Below, piece after piece: positions 55,131 through 63,767 of a stretch of 64,000 bases of DNA; within the stretch, counting starts at the first letter, position 1; each line of letters starts with the position of its first letter. The stretch spans positions 1,655,826-1,719,825 of the forward strand of contig NZ_LMLB01000001.1 of the NCBI RefSeq assembly GCF_001421785.1, given 5' to 3'. The stretch is from Sphingomonas sp. Leaf33 (GTDB lineage Bacteria > Pseudomonadota > Alphaproteobacteria > Sphingomonadales > Sphingomonadaceae). Below the pieces are notes generated by a model. That model was not told the DNA's origin and made no database searches. It worked only from the letters and a program-made list of their open reading frames with translations. A program made the translations under genes and the position numbers.

Positions 55131-57169
55131 CGTGTCAGCCTCAATTGTGATATTTGATCGGCGATGCTCTTGAACGTCTGCTGCAGTTCCGCCGCGTTGT
55201 TCGCGGTGAAATACTTTCCCGAAGATGCGCAAGCTGTCAGGCGCGTGATCGTTTCAGGCGCCAGTGTACCGAACGCGACCACCCACAGCGAGATGTTCTT
55301 GTTCTTGATGGCGCTGCACAGCGCTTCGGTCCGCTTGTTTACCTGTTGAACGAGTGCGAAGTTATTCGACGTGCACCCGCCGGTTGGCGCTGCGTCGGCC
55401 GACGTCTGGCGCCGGTCCCACCAGTTATAGCCGTAGGCCGTGTAGTCGTACGACTGTGCGCAGGCGTCACCATCGGTCATGAAGATCATGTGCCGTTCGA
55501 TGTCGCCGCCTGTCGCCGTCTTGGCGTTTTCACTTGCGAAGATGCCGGTCGGCGACATCAGGCGTGCGCCCCAGATCAGACCGATATCGTGATAGGTGTT
55601 CCCCTCAGGATAGAGCGAGTTGACGTAGCTGTCGAAATCGCTGCCTGCCTCATAGGATGTCAGCTTTCTGGCTGCCTGCGGACAAAAGGCGGAATAGGGC
55701 CGCGAATAGTCATTGTCGCTGGCCGAGCGGGTGACGGCGCCATATTGAAAGGTCCAGTCGTCCCAGCCCACGAACGAACCACGGGCGTACAGCAGGTCGG
55801 GCAGCGCCGGCTTCCACCGAGTCGCGGCGCTGTCGGGTACGAGATCGATATCCAAGTCCTTCGCGCCCGATGGAATCGGATCGTAACTTGTCTGCCGGAC
55901 AGTATCGCGTTCTTCAATGCAGCCTTTCCAGGCGATCGTAGTGGCAGACCCGTTCGCACCGATTGGCCATTGGAAACTGTCCTGCCACGTGGTCCCGTTC
56001 TTTAGCAGGCCGACGTTGACCGGCAGCGCGGCATACCGCCAGCCATTGAAGACGGTCGATGTCGTTGTCGTGTCAGTTTGCGAATACTGACGGCGGAGAT
56101 CACCGCGGATTTCCTGCCGCTGCAGCCAGCAATAGCCGCCGCTGGTCCGTCGCGTCTTGTACGCATAGACGCGGCCGTACTGGTATGTCGCCCAGGTTAT
56201 AGTTTCCGGGTTCCCGCCGGTTGTCGTCCGCTCGACCTGGGGGCCCTCGGCGTAGATGCCTTCGAAGGCGGTTTGGGGGGGGACGGCATAATTCGAGCAG
56301 GCGGACGCCGTTCCAAATCCCAGGCCCTGATAGTCGTAGTAGCCCAGCGGGTTCTGATTGACGAAATCCGTGCGACCGATCGATGGGCCCGTCGATGATG
56401 TATTCGTCTGGTTGGTGTATAGTGCCTCTCGCGTTTGATAATTCCAGCTATCGACGAACCATTCGGGCTTCAACAGCCGCCCGACGTTGACGTTGGTAGC
56501 ATAGGGCACGAAGCCGAAGCGGATCTGCACCTGGTTGCCGGTGCCGCCGCTGGGCGTGCCGGTCGTGCAGGTCGCATCGGTGTCGAGCCGTGCGACGATC
56601 TCGTAGAAGCACTTCACCGCGACTTTGAGGCTGGCCATTTTGGTCATGGTATCGCCAGCGGGGATGTCCGCCATCGATCCGGTCGTGTCGAGCACGAACA
56701 TGACGTCGGTGTTGGGCAGCCGCATCTCGGCATCGCAGGTGACCGCCAGCGTTTCGTCGGTCTTGCCGAAGATGCGCATCAGCGTCATCGGGATCGTCGC
56801 CGACGCGGTGCCGGTGACCTTGCCGGCGGCCTCGGTGAACTGGCGGACCGGCGTGGTCGAACTGAACATGCCCGAATTGAAGTTGCCGTCGAAGAACTGG
56901 TTCGCCTGCGCCTGGGCATAGTTGTTATTATAGGACCAGGTTCCGCCGCCCATCGCCTTGCGTCCGGCCAGCGCGCCTGCATCGCAGGCGTGCTGCAGGC
57001 GGGTTTTCAGGATGTACATGCGGCTGACGTCGATGCCACCACCGACCATTCCGGCAAGCGGGATGAGCGCCGCGGTCATCAGGACCAGCGCGTTGCCACG
57101 CGTATCGCGCAACAGCCGCATGAGAAAGCCATGGCCCGCATTGGCGGCCGGTCGGCTGCGTCCGAACAT
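55127..57169 (-). CDS. TadG-like protein with VWA domain
   Basis: Predicted 680-aa TadG-type protein. An N-terminal helix DTRGNALVLMTAALIPLAG (about 22-40) anchors it and the family segment GGIDVSRMYILKTRLQHACD follows. A VWA domain begins about residue 155 with the MIDAS motif DTTGSM (161-166) and ends near FGTLAPETITRLTACASSGK. The C-terminus is FTANNAAELQQTFKSIA. ATG 57169 or 57121 could be the start. It heads the TadG-TadE-TadE operon. No Tad ATPase, secretin or prepilin gene is in the window. Confidence 0.87.
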   Translation of the reverse strand: MFGRSRPAANAGHGFLMRLLRDTRGNALVLMTAALIPLAGMVGGGIDVSRMYILKTRLQHACDAGALAGRKAMGGGTWSYNNNYAQAQANQFFDGNFNSGMFSSTTPVRQFTEAAGKVTGTASATIPMTLMRIFGKTDETLAVTCDAEMRLPNTDVMFVLDTTGSMADIPAGDTMTKMASLKVAVKCFYEIVARLDTDATCTTGTPSGGTGNQVQIRFGFVPYATNVNVGRLLKPEWFVDSWNYQTREALYTNQTNTSSTGPSIGRTDFVNQNPLGYYDYQGLGFGTASACSNYAVPPQTAFEGIYAEGPQVERTTTGGNPETITWATYQYGRVYAYKTRRTSGGYCWLQRQEIRGDLRRQYSQTDTTTTSTVFNGWRYAALPVNVGLLKNGTTWQDSFQWPIGANGSATTIAWKGCIEERDTVRQTSYDPIPSGAKDLDIDLVPDSAATRWKPALPDLLYARGSFVGWDDWTFQYGAVTRSASDNDYSRPYSAFCPQAARKLTSYEAGSDFDSYVNSLYPEGNTYHDIGLIWGARLMSPTGIFASENAKTATGGDIERHMIFMTDGDACAQSYDYTAYGYNWWDRRQTSADAAPTGGCTSNNFALVQQVNKRTEALCSAIKNKNISLWVVAFGTLAPETITRLTACASSGKYFTANNAAELQQTFKSIADQISQLRLTR

Positions 57170-57242
57170 CAGAACTGTACCATTTCCTGCCCCATCGACC
57201 GCACGTCTTGCCCCCACGGTGAATAAGGTCCGATAAAGCGGC

Positions 57243-57890
57243 GTGGTTAAGGACGATTTAAACAGCGCAGAGCGCCAAATCCTGCTGGGTTACGCCCCGC
57301 GACACGCGCGCACGGGGCTCGCCGCGATCCTGGCGCTCGACGATCAGCTTTCGACGATCCTGCGCACGACGCGCGAGCCGATGGTCGGGCAGATGCGGCT
57401 GACCTGGTGGCACGGCGCGCTCACCGCGCTCGACACGGCGCCTGCACCGGCCGAACCGGTCCTTCAGGCGATCGCCAGTCATGTCGTGCCGAAGGTGTCC
57501 GGGCAAGACCTGGCCCGACTGGTCGAGGGATGGGAGGAACTGCTCGATCCCGAACCGCTGGACGCGGACCGGCTGGACGCCTTCGCCGACCACCGCGGGG
57601 GTGGGCTGTTCCGGGCGATGGCGCAGGTTGCCGGTGCCGCAGCGAGCGATCCGGTGGATGTGGCCGGACGAGGTTGGGCGCTGGCCGATCTGGCGGCTCA
57701 CGTCCGCGATCCGGCCGCAGCGGTGCTGGCCAGCGACCGTGCTGCGCCGCTACTGTGTCAGGCACGCACGGCCCGCTGGTCGCGCGCCGGGCGCGCGATC
57801 GGCGCCATGGCCCATCTCGCGGCCATGCCCGACGCATCGCCGCCGCGGCGGACACTGCGCATCCTCTGGCATCGGTTGACCGGGCGCTGA
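57243..57890 (+). CDS. squalene/phytoene synthase-like protein
   Basis: Predicted 215-aa protein of the squalene/phytoene synthase superfamily, closest in style to NDUFAF6-like proteins. GLAAILALDDQLSTILRTTR and EPMVGQMRLTWWHGAL match the family's second and third helices. The aspartate-rich metal motifs DxxxD of true synthases are missing, so prenyl-synthase activity is unlikely. The protein is also short. GTG 57243 is the only reasonable start, and the CtrA-type box overlaps its first codons. Confidence 0.75.
   Translation: MVKDDLNSAERQILLGYAPRHARTGLAAILALDDQLSTILRTTREPMVGQMRLTWWHGALTALDTAPAPAEPVLQAIASHVVPKVSGQDLARLVEGWEELLDPEPLDADRLDAFADHRGGGLFRAMAQVAGAAASDPVDVAGRGWALADLAAHVRDPAAAVLASDRAAPLLCQARTARWSRAGRAIGAMAHLAAMPDASPPRRTLRILWHRLTGR
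57247..57261. promoter_or_regulatory. candidate CtrA-binding site
   Basis: TTAAGGACGATTTAA is a perfect TTAA-N7-TTAA, the CtrA consensus. It is 78 bp upstream of the TadG start on the minus strand and also overlaps the first codons of the rightward gene if that starts at GTG 57243. In Caulobacter CtrA controls tad/pilus genes. Confidence 0.6.
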
Positions 57891-57934
57891 TTGGCGCTAG
57901 CCTCTCAAGCATAACGGCGAAGGGGCGATCGGAC

Positions 57935-58408
57935 ATGCTGCGATATCTGGCGGGCGTGGCATCGGCGTTGTTGCTGGTCGCGGCGGGTGTCTTCCTGTTT
58001 CGCTCCAGCGCATCGACCGAGCCGGTGCCGCCCCCGCGCGCGCTGGCGGCGCAGGACGGGGGCGGGGGCGAAGTGGCGGTGGATGACGGTACGCCACTGC
58101 CAGAGGCATCGCGCCAGACCCGCGAGCAGCGCCGTTTCAACCGGTTCGACAAGGATCGCGATGCGCGGATCACGCGCGACGAATATCTCGCCAGCCGGCG
58201 CAAGGCCTATGCGAAGCTCGACACCGATGGCGACGGACGCCTATCGTTCGACGAATGGGCGGTGAAGACGACGGGCAAGTTCGCGACTGCCGACAGCGAT
58301 CGTTCGGGCGTGCTGGATGCGAAGGAGTTCGCGACGACCGCGGTCAAGCGGTCTCAGGCAGCGCGGCGTCGCTGTCCGCCGCAGCAGCCGGCGAACGAGG
58401 CGGATTGA
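57935..58408 (+). CDS. EF-hand calcium-binding protein
   Basis: Predicted 157-aa protein with an N-terminal signal or anchor helix (about 5-23) and three EF-hand loops of 12 residues: D72-E83 ([12 protein letters not shown]), D96-E107 ([12 protein letters not shown]) and D120-E131 ([12 protein letters not shown]). The first two fit the EF-hand consensus well, the third has Arg at position 4. Probably a periplasmic calcium-binding protein. Its last 65 bp overlap trmFO on the other strand. Confidence 0.85.
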   Translation: MLRYLAGVASALLLVAAGVFLFRSSASTEPVPPPRALAAQDGGGGEVAVDDGTPLPEASRQTREQRRFNRFDKDRDARITRDEYLASRRKAYAKLDTDGDGRLSFDEWAVKTTGKFATADSDRSGVLDAKEFATTAVKRSQAARRRCPPQQPANEAD

Positions 58409-59714
58409 GCCAGCCGCCGAGCGCCGCACGCGCGCGGTCGGTGTACATACGCTTGCGATCCGCCTTTTTGGTGCGTCCCTCGATCGGGGGAAACAACCCG
58501 AAATTGACGTTCATCGGCTGATACGTCTCGGCGACCGCGGCGCCGGTGATGTGGTGCAACAGCGCGCCGAGTGCCGTTTCGACCGGCGGCGGCGCCATGG
58601 TGGTGCCGAGGATGTCGGCGGCGGCGAAACGTCCGGCGAGCAGGCCGACGGCGGCGCTTTCGACATAGCCCTCGCACCCCGTGATCTGCCCGGCGAAGCG
58701 GATGTTCGGCCGCGCCTTCAACCGCAATTCGGGATCGAGCAGTTCGGGCGAACGGATGAAGGTGTTGCGGTGCAAGCCCCCCAGCCGAGCGAATTCGGCA
58801 TTCTGCAAGCCCGGGATGGTGCGGAAGATGCGGACCTGCTCGCCGTGCTTCAGCTTGGTCTGGAAGCCGACGATGTTCCACAGCGTGCCCAGCGCATTGT
58901 CCTGGCGCAACTGGACGACGGCATAGGGCCAGCGCCCGGTCTTTGGATCGTCGAGCCCGACGCCCTTCATGGGACCGAAGCGCAGCGTCTCGACCCCACG
59001 CTCCGCCATAACTTCGATCGGCATGCAGCCTTCGAAATAGGGGACGTCCTCCCAGCCCTTGTACTCGGTCTTTTCGGCGGCGATCAGTTCGGCGTGGAAG
59101 GCGTAATATTCCTCCTTCGTCATCGGGCAGTTGATGTAGTCGCTGCCCTCCCCCTTGTTCCAGCGCGACTGGAACCAGGCGGTGTCCATGTCGATCGTGT
59201 CGCGGTGGACGATCGGCGCAATGGCGTCGAAGAAAGCAAGGGCGTCCTTGCCGGTCGCCTGGGCAATGGCGTCGGCCAGCAGCGGATCGGTCAGCGGGCC
59301 GGTGGCGACGATGGTCGGGCCGTCGTCGGACAGAGCCTCAATCCGTTCGCGGACGATCGTGACATTGGGATGGGCTTCCAACGCGGCCGTGACGCCGGCA
59401 GAGAAGGCATCGCGGTCCATCGCCAGCGCCGACCCGGCGGGGACGCGGGTCGCGTCGCCCTGCGCCAGGATGAGCGAGCCAAGCGTCCGCATCTCCTGAT
59501 GCAACAGCCCGACGGCGTTCGATTCCGCGTCGTCGGACCGGAAGCTGTTCGAGCAGACCAGTTCGGCCAGACCGTCGGTGTGATGTGCCGGTGTCGAGAC
59601 GCCCGACCCGCGCATTTCCGACAGTTTCACCCGGACGCCGGCCTCCGCCAACTGCCACGCCGCCTCGCACCCGGCGAGGCCGCCGCCGATGATGTGAACC
59701 TGATGATCGTGCAT
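58344..59714 (-). CDS. trmFO: tRNA m5U54 methyltransferase TrmFO
   Basis: Predicted 456-aa folate- and FAD-dependent methyltransferase that makes m5U54 in the T loop of tRNA. FAD-binding motif is [20 protein letters not shown]. Other signatures are [28 protein letters not shown] and [23 protein letters not shown] 59714 begins [12 protein letters not shown]. Its 3' end overlaps the EF-hand gene on the opposite strand by 65 bp. Confidence 0.96.
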   Translation of the reverse strand: MHDHQVHIIGGGLAGCEAAWQLAEAGVRVKLSEMRGSGVSTPAHHTDGLAELVCSNSFRSDDAESNAVGLLHQEMRTLGSLILAQGDATRVPAGSALAMDRDAFSAGVTAALEAHPNVTIVRERIEALSDDGPTIVATGPLTDPLLADAIAQATGKDALAFFDAIAPIVHRDTIDMDTAWFQSRWNKGEGSDYINCPMTKEEYYAFHAELIAAEKTEYKGWEDVPYFEGCMPIEVMAERGVETLRFGPMKGVGLDDPKTGRWPYAVVQLRQDNALGTLWNIVGFQTKLKHGEQVRIFRTIPGLQNAEFARLGGLHRNTFIRSPELLDPELRLKARPNIRFAGQITGCEGYVESAAVGLLAGRFAAADILGTTMAPPPVETALGALLHHITGAAVAETYQPMNVNFGLFPPIEGRTKKADRKRMYTDRARAALGGWLNPPRSPAAAADSDAALPETA

Positions 59715-59772
59715 GGGCCACCCCATGCCGGGATCGAGCGGGCAGGGCAATGGGGCAGGGCGTCAGGCGACC

Positions 59773-60396
59773 TCAGGCTTCGGTCCAGTCGATTGCCCGG
59801 TGCGCGACACAGGCACACGCAATCGACGTCAGCACGATCGGGACCGTCGTCATCCCCGCATCGAACGCGGCGGCGATCATCAGCCCCATGCCGGCGCCGG
59901 TCGCCGCCCACAGACGACGCAGGCGGGCGATAGGGCGGGACATGCCGAGCCACGTCAGCAGGCCGACCCCAATGATGACCGGCGCCGCCGCCGGGATCGC
60001 GCCGAACGGGATCGATAGCGGTGCGGAAACCAGGGCCAGCCCGACACCGCTTGCGATACGCGCCAGTGGCGTCCCGACGCCATCCGTCGTCAGGCTGAGC
60101 GTCGACAGGAAGCTGGGACCGGCGACCATCATCGCGAAGCCGATTGCCGCAAGGAAGCCGGTCGCGGTCGCGGTCGCTGCATCCGGCGCGGTCGGCTCGG
60201 CCTGAGCGACCTGCGGCTCGAGCGTGAAGTTCGGCGCCGGCAACAGGCTATCGGCTTCGGGGGCCAGCCAGAAGGCGGTCGGACAGTCGCGGTACAACCC
60301 CTCCTCCGGAGGCAGCGACCAGTGGAATGTCCGTGCCAGCGTTGCATCCGCGATCTGCGGCATGGCGGCGACATCGGCGGCGGTCGGGCGGATCAT
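59773..60396 (-). CDS. membrane protein of unknown function in the GbsR operon
   Basis: Predicted 207-aa protein. The N-terminal about 65 residues are soluble (FHWSLPPEEGLYRDCPTAFW), then four hydrophobic segments follow (for example ATGFLAAIGFAMMVAGPSFL and AAPVIIGVGLLTWLGM). I recognise no family. The open frame extends upstream without homology, so I use ATG 60396, which lies 17 bp after the desaturase stop. Likely cotranscribed with the desaturase and the GbsR-type regulator. Confidence 0.7.
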   Translation of the reverse strand: MIRPTAADVAAMPQIADATLARTFHWSLPPEEGLYRDCPTAFWLAPEADSLLPAPNFTLEPQVAQAEPTAPDAATATATGFLAAIGFAMMVAGPSFLSTLSLTTDGVGTPLARIASGVGLALVSAPLSIPFGAIPAAAPVIIGVGLLTWLGMSRPIARLRRLWAATGAGMGLMIAAAFDAGMTTVPIVLTSIACACVAHRAIDWTEA

Positions 60397-60413
60397 GGCG
60401 GGCTCCTTGTCGA

Positions 60414-61286
60414 TCAACGAAACGGGGTGGGGAGGACGGAGCGGGCACCGGCGGTCAGCGCAGGCGCAGCGGTGTCGAGCCGCTCGGCAAGCAGTGCCAG
60501 CCGCTTCACGGGCACCGCGGGAAACAGGTGGTGCTCCAGGTGCAGGAACATGTTGTAGGTCAACAGATTGACCAGGCGGGACCGCTGCGTCCGTGCGACA
60601 GGTCCGGCATGGTCGCAGCCGTGGTGCGTGATCCACACCGCGAAGAACGCGGTCAGGCACTGCGCGACCAGCATCATCGCGATGTGGAACAGCAGGACGG
60701 CCGACCCGCTCGCGAGGGTGATGGAGATGGCAAGGACGTTCAGCGTCAGATCGATCGACATCCGCCGGCGCAGGACGGGACCGCCGCTCGCCCACGCGGC
60801 GCGGTGCATCTCGATGGGAAAGACAGGGCCGTACAGCAGCACGCGCCACGCCGGCATCGTGCCGCACTTGCCCTCCAGGTCGTCGGCGTGGCCGACGTGA
60901 CGGTGATGATGGAGGTGATTGAACGCGACCGCGCTGTTCGACCCCAGCATCAGCGCGCTCAGCGCGTGAAGCACCAGCCGATGCCCGCGCGGGGTGAAGC
61001 CCAGATTGTGGTGGATGGCCTCGTGATTCAGTCGCAACGCGGTGAGGAAGATCATGAAGGCGGCGCCGGTCGCCGGTATCCAGTAACCTGCCGCTGCAAG
61101 TGTCCACGATGCCGCGACCCACGGCAGCGGGTGCAGGCATTCGACCAGCCCGTCACGCATCCGCATGGTCGTCAGGTCGCGCCACCGCACCATCCGCAAC
61201 GCACGACTACGACTTGCCGTGCGAACCGTAATATCGGTCATTTCGGGAATAACAGAAACTATGGCCCGTGCGTCGTCGGCGGTCAT
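60414..61286 (-). CDS. fatty acid desaturase-like membrane protein
   Basis: Predicted 290-aa integral-membrane di-iron desaturase or hydroxylase. The three histidine boxes are NHEAIHH, NHLHHHRHVGH and HLEHH. The substrate is probably a membrane lipid acyl chain, not known precisely. ATG 61286 has AGGAG seven bases upstream, 17 bp after the regulator stop. An internal ATG at 61241 has no such site, but a copy of the operator (61241-61258) lies right before it, so the start should be checked. Confidence 0.87.
   Translation of the reverse strand: MTADDARAIVSVIPEMTDITVRTASRSRALRMVRWRDLTTMRMRDGLVECLHPLPWVAASWTLAAAGYWIPATGAAFMIFLTALRLNHEAIHHNLGFTPRGHRLVLHALSALMLGSNSAVAFNHLHHHRHVGHADDLEGKCGTMPAWRVLLYGPVFPIEMHRAAWASGGPVLRRRMSIDLTLNVLAISITLASGSAVLLFHIAMMLVAQCLTAFFAVWITHHGCDHAGPVARTQRSRLVNLLTYNMFLHLEHHLFPAVPVKRLALLAERLDTAAPALTAGARSVLPTPFR
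61241..61258. promoter_or_regulatory. second copy of the GbsR operator, half-conserved
   Basis: TTTCGGGAATAACAGAAA matches the perfect palindrome at 61863-61880 in one half-site (ACAGAAACTA) and partly in the other. On the minus strand 19 of 23 aligned positions agree. It lies at the 5' end of the desaturase gene, inside the coding region if ATG 61286 is used. Confidence 0.55.
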
Positions 61287-61303
61287 GGGAAGTCTCCTAC
61301 ACG

Positions 61304-61852
61304 TCAGTCGGCTTTCTTGGCTTTGCCGGGAAGGAAGCGGGCGACCTTGCCGCCCAGCTTCATCAGCGCGACGAGCGTCGGCTTGGGCAGGACGCGCACC
61401 TGATCGTACCAGCCGCCCAGTGTCGTCAGGAATTCATGCATCCGCGCCACGCGCTCGCGCACCTGTGGCGGGGCGCTGTCATCCTTGCGCAGGCGCTCGG
61501 CCAGTTCGGCCAGCAGCGCGATGGTCGGGTCGATCTCGCGGCGCTTGCGTTCCTCGGCGATACGCATCAGCATGTCCCACAAGTCCGCCTCGGCGACGAA
61601 ATGGTCGCGGCGGTCGCCCTCGACATGGACGCGACGGACGATGCGGTACCCCTGGAGTTCTTTCAGTGCGGTCGACACGTTCGACCGGGCCAGCGCCAGC
61701 GCATCGACGATGGCGTCGGCGGTCAGCGGCGTGTCGGACAGGTAGAGAAGGGCATGGACCTGCGACACCGACCGGTTCACACCCCATTGCGTTCCCATCT
61801 CTCCCCAATGGAGGATAAACGCCTTGGCATCGGGATGGTCGACGAGTCGCAT
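61304..61852 (-). CDS. GbsR/MarR-type transcriptional regulator
   Basis: Predicted 182-aa winged-helix regulator of the GbsR branch. The DNA-binding part is VSQVHALLYLSDTPLTADAI with ARSNVSTALKELQGYRIVRR as recognition helix and wing, followed by a long helical C-terminus (EERKRREIDPTIALLAELAE). ATG 61852 has GGAAG upstream. It heads an operon with the desaturase and the membrane protein and is divergent from the YhhN gene. The palindrome between the two start codons is its probable operator. Confidence 0.87.
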   Translation of the reverse strand: MRLVDHPDAKAFILHWGEMGTQWGVNRSVSQVHALLYLSDTPLTADAIVDALALARSNVSTALKELQGYRIVRRVHVEGDRRDHFVAEADLWDMLMRIAEERKRREIDPTIALLAELAERLRKDDSAPPQVRERVARMHEFLTTLGGWYDQVRVLPKPTLVALMKLGGKVARFLPGKAKKAD

Positions 61853-61862
61853 ATGACTTCCA

Positions 61863-61880
61863 TTTCTGTTATTACAGAAA
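61863..61880. promoter_or_regulatory. palindromic operator of the GbsR/YhhN divergent promoter
   Basis: TTTCTGTTATTACAGAAA is a perfect 7-4-7 palindrome in the 47 bp between the divergent GbsR-type and YhhN genes. A regulator bound here would cover both promoters. A related site is at 61241-61258. Confidence 0.8.
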
Positions 61881-61899
61881 CTACGGACGAGAAGGGTTG

Positions 61900-62538
61900 A
61901 TGTCAATCGACCTTCGCGCGCGCCCGCAGATTTTGTTCCTGTTCGCGCTGTTCGTCGGCGCGAGCTATTTCATCGCCGACAAGCTGGCCTTGCAGGGGCC
62001 GGACATGGTTGCGTGGAAGGGGTTCGGCGTCGGGCTGCTGGCGCTCTGGGCGGCACGCCAGGCCGACGACGTGGAGGGCTGGGCGATCGCGACCGTGCTG
62101 GCGGCCGGTGCGACCGGCGACGTGCTGCTGGCGACGCATGGCCTGACGATCGGTGCGGTCGCGTTCCTGATCGGACACCTGCTCGCGATCGCGCTCTATG
62201 CGCGGGGCAACTGGCGGCGCGGTTGGCCGGTGGTGCTGGGGTGCGCCGTCGGCACGTCCGCGATCGGGTATTTGCTGACGGGCTCCGGCGGCGTCGGGCT
62301 CTACGCTGCCGCGCTGGGTGGCATGGCGGGCGCGGCAAGCCTGGGGCGATTTGGCCGGTGGCTCATCGTCGGCGCATGGCTGTTCGTGCTGTCCGACGTT
62401 CTGCTGTTTGCGCGGATGGATTGGCTTACGGACAGCGCTTTGCCCGGACTGCTGATCTGGCCGACCTATTTCGCCGGCCAGGCGTTGATTGCCTGGGGCG
62501 TCGTATCGACGCTAACCGACCCGGAGCAGGTGCGATGA
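61900..62538 (+). CDS. YhhN family membrane protein (lysoplasmalogenase-like)
   Basis: Predicted 212-aa protein with about eight transmembrane helices. Family positions include ATGDVLLATHG, FVLSDVLLFAR and YFAGQALIAWG, where the Asp residues are the conserved ones of YhhN/TMEM86. Characterised relatives hydrolyse lysoplasmalogens, so a lipid role fits the neighbouring desaturase. ATG 61900. A TTG just before is unlikely. The stop overlaps the DUF488 gene (ATGA). Confidence 0.85.
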   Translation: MSIDLRARPQILFLFALFVGASYFIADKLALQGPDMVAWKGFGVGLLALWAARQADDVEGWAIATVLAAGATGDVLLATHGLTIGAVAFLIGHLLAIALYARGNWRRGWPVVLGCAVGTSAIGYLLTGSGGVGLYAAALGGMAGAASLGRFGRWLIVGAWLFVLSDVLLFARMDWLTDSALPGLLIWPTYFAGQALIAWGVVSTLTDPEQVR

Positions 62539-62966
62539 CGATCTATACCATCGGCTACGAAGGCGTGACACAGGCCGAGGTGATCGCCGCGTTGGAGCGC
62601 GCAGGCGTGCGCCGCGTGATCGACGTGCGCCAGCTGCCGCTGTCGCGCCGGCCGGGCTTCTCCAAATCGTCGCTGGCCGCGGCCCTGCGCGATCATGGCA
62701 TCGACTATGTCCACCTGAAGGCGCTCGGAACGCCCAAGCCCGGGCGCGATGCGGCGAAGAAAGGCGACCGAGCGACGCTGGAGGCGGCGTACGCCGGGCA
62801 ACTCGAATTGCCCGAGGCGCAGGCGGCGGCAGCGCGGATGCGGGCGCTCGCCGCCGAGATGCCGAGCGCGCTGCTGTGCTTCGAACGCGACCCGCATGTC
62901 TGCCACCGGACGCTGCTGCTGGCGGCCGAGGGCGAGGGGGCGACGGTCGTCGACCTGGTGCCTTGA
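62535..62966 (+). CDS. DUF488 family protein
   Basis: Predicted 143-aa soluble protein of DUF488. Signatures are IYTIGYEGVTQAEVIAALER, VIDVRQLPLSRRPGFSK and the C-terminal LLCFERDPHVCHRTLLLA, in which a Cys-His pair is conserved. Function is unknown. ATGA overlap with YhhN implies coupled expression, perhaps coincidental to lipid metabolism. Confidence 0.9.
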   Translation: MTIYTIGYEGVTQAEVIAALERAGVRRVIDVRQLPLSRRPGFSKSSLAAALRDHGIDYVHLKALGTPKPGRDAAKKGDRATLEAAYAGQLELPEAQAAAARMRALAAEMPSALLCFERDPHVCHRTLLLAAEGEGATVVDLVP

Positions 62967-62975
62967 GGGGGAACC

Positions 62976-63641
62976 TCAGCGCCGCGTCGCGAACCAGATG
63001 ACGTGGCGCGGACCCTTGCCGTTGCTGCGCGCGCGCACCGCGACTTCATCGACGTGGAAGCCGCTGTCCTTAAGGCGGCGGGTGAAGCTGGCGTCGTCGC
63101 CCGCCGACCACACCGCCAATATGCCGCCGGGCGTCAGCGCCTGGCGCGCGCGGTCGAGGCCGGCCATCGTGTACAGCCGGTCGTTGGCGTCGCGCACCAC
63201 GCCGTCCGGACCATTGTCGACGTCGAGCAGAATCGCATCATATGGCCCGTGCCGGATCGCGTCGGCGACGTCGGTGATCGCGATCGTCGTCCGCGGGTCG
63301 TCGAGACAGCCGGCGGTCAACGCCGCCATCGGCCCCTTTGCCCAGTCGATGATCTGCGGCACCAGTTCGGCGACGGTGACGCGCGCATCCTTGCCCAGCT
63401 TTGCCAACGCCGCGCGCAGGGTGAAGCCCATGCCGTAGCCGCCGATCAGTAGATGCGGGGCGGGGCGATGGCCCAATCGTTCGATGGTCATTGTCGCCAG
63501 CGCTTCTTCCGACCCGCTCATCCGCGTGTTCATCAGCTCATTGCGGTCGAGCATGATGATGTGGTCGCGACCGTGGCGGAAGAGGCGCAAGGGCGCGCCG
63601 CCGGGGACGGGCGCGGTGTCGAGGAGTTCGCGGGGGGTCAT
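62976..63641 (-). CDS. spermidine synthase-like protein
   Basis: Predicted 221-aa Rossmann-fold protein resembling spermidine synthases. LLIGGYGMGFTLRAALAK is the nucleotide/SAM loop (about 64-81), VTVAELVPQIIDWAKG the acidic ribose-binding motif, and DAILLDVDNGPDG the Asp motif of the active site. It lacks the usual N-terminal beta domain, so aminopropyl transfer is not assured. ATG 63641. The upstream frame is repeat sequence. Convergent with DUF488. Confidence 0.75.
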   Translation of the reverse strand: MTPRELLDTAPVPGGAPLRLFRHGRDHIIMLDRNELMNTRMSGSEEALATMTIERLGHRPAPHLLIGGYGMGFTLRAALAKLGKDARVTVAELVPQIIDWAKGPMAALTAGCLDDPRTTIAITDVADAIRHGPYDAILLDVDNGPDGVVRDANDRLYTMAGLDRARQALTPGGILAVWSAGDDASFTRRLKDSGFHVDEVAVRARSNGKGPRHVIWFATRR

Positions 63642-63662
63642 GCGGCACCCTAACCTATCGAT

Positions 63663-63757
63663 CGTCATCCCCGCGAAGGCGGGGATCAATTCTGGCTGAC
63701 CGACGTGAGTCTCACTGCCTCCAGCGACTATTTATCCCCGCCTTCGCGGGGATGACG
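63663..63757. repeat. palindromic repeat pair, class A, second copy
   Basis: Arms 63663-63686 and 63734-63757 are exact 24-base inverted copies, each with an internal palindrome of ATCCCCGC...GCGGGGAT. The layout matches 12749-12826 (GCTCCCGC/GCGGGAGC core). It lies between the spermidine-synthase-like gene and the DUF952 gene. Confidence 0.9.
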
Positions 63758-63767
63758 GTGGTGGGCT

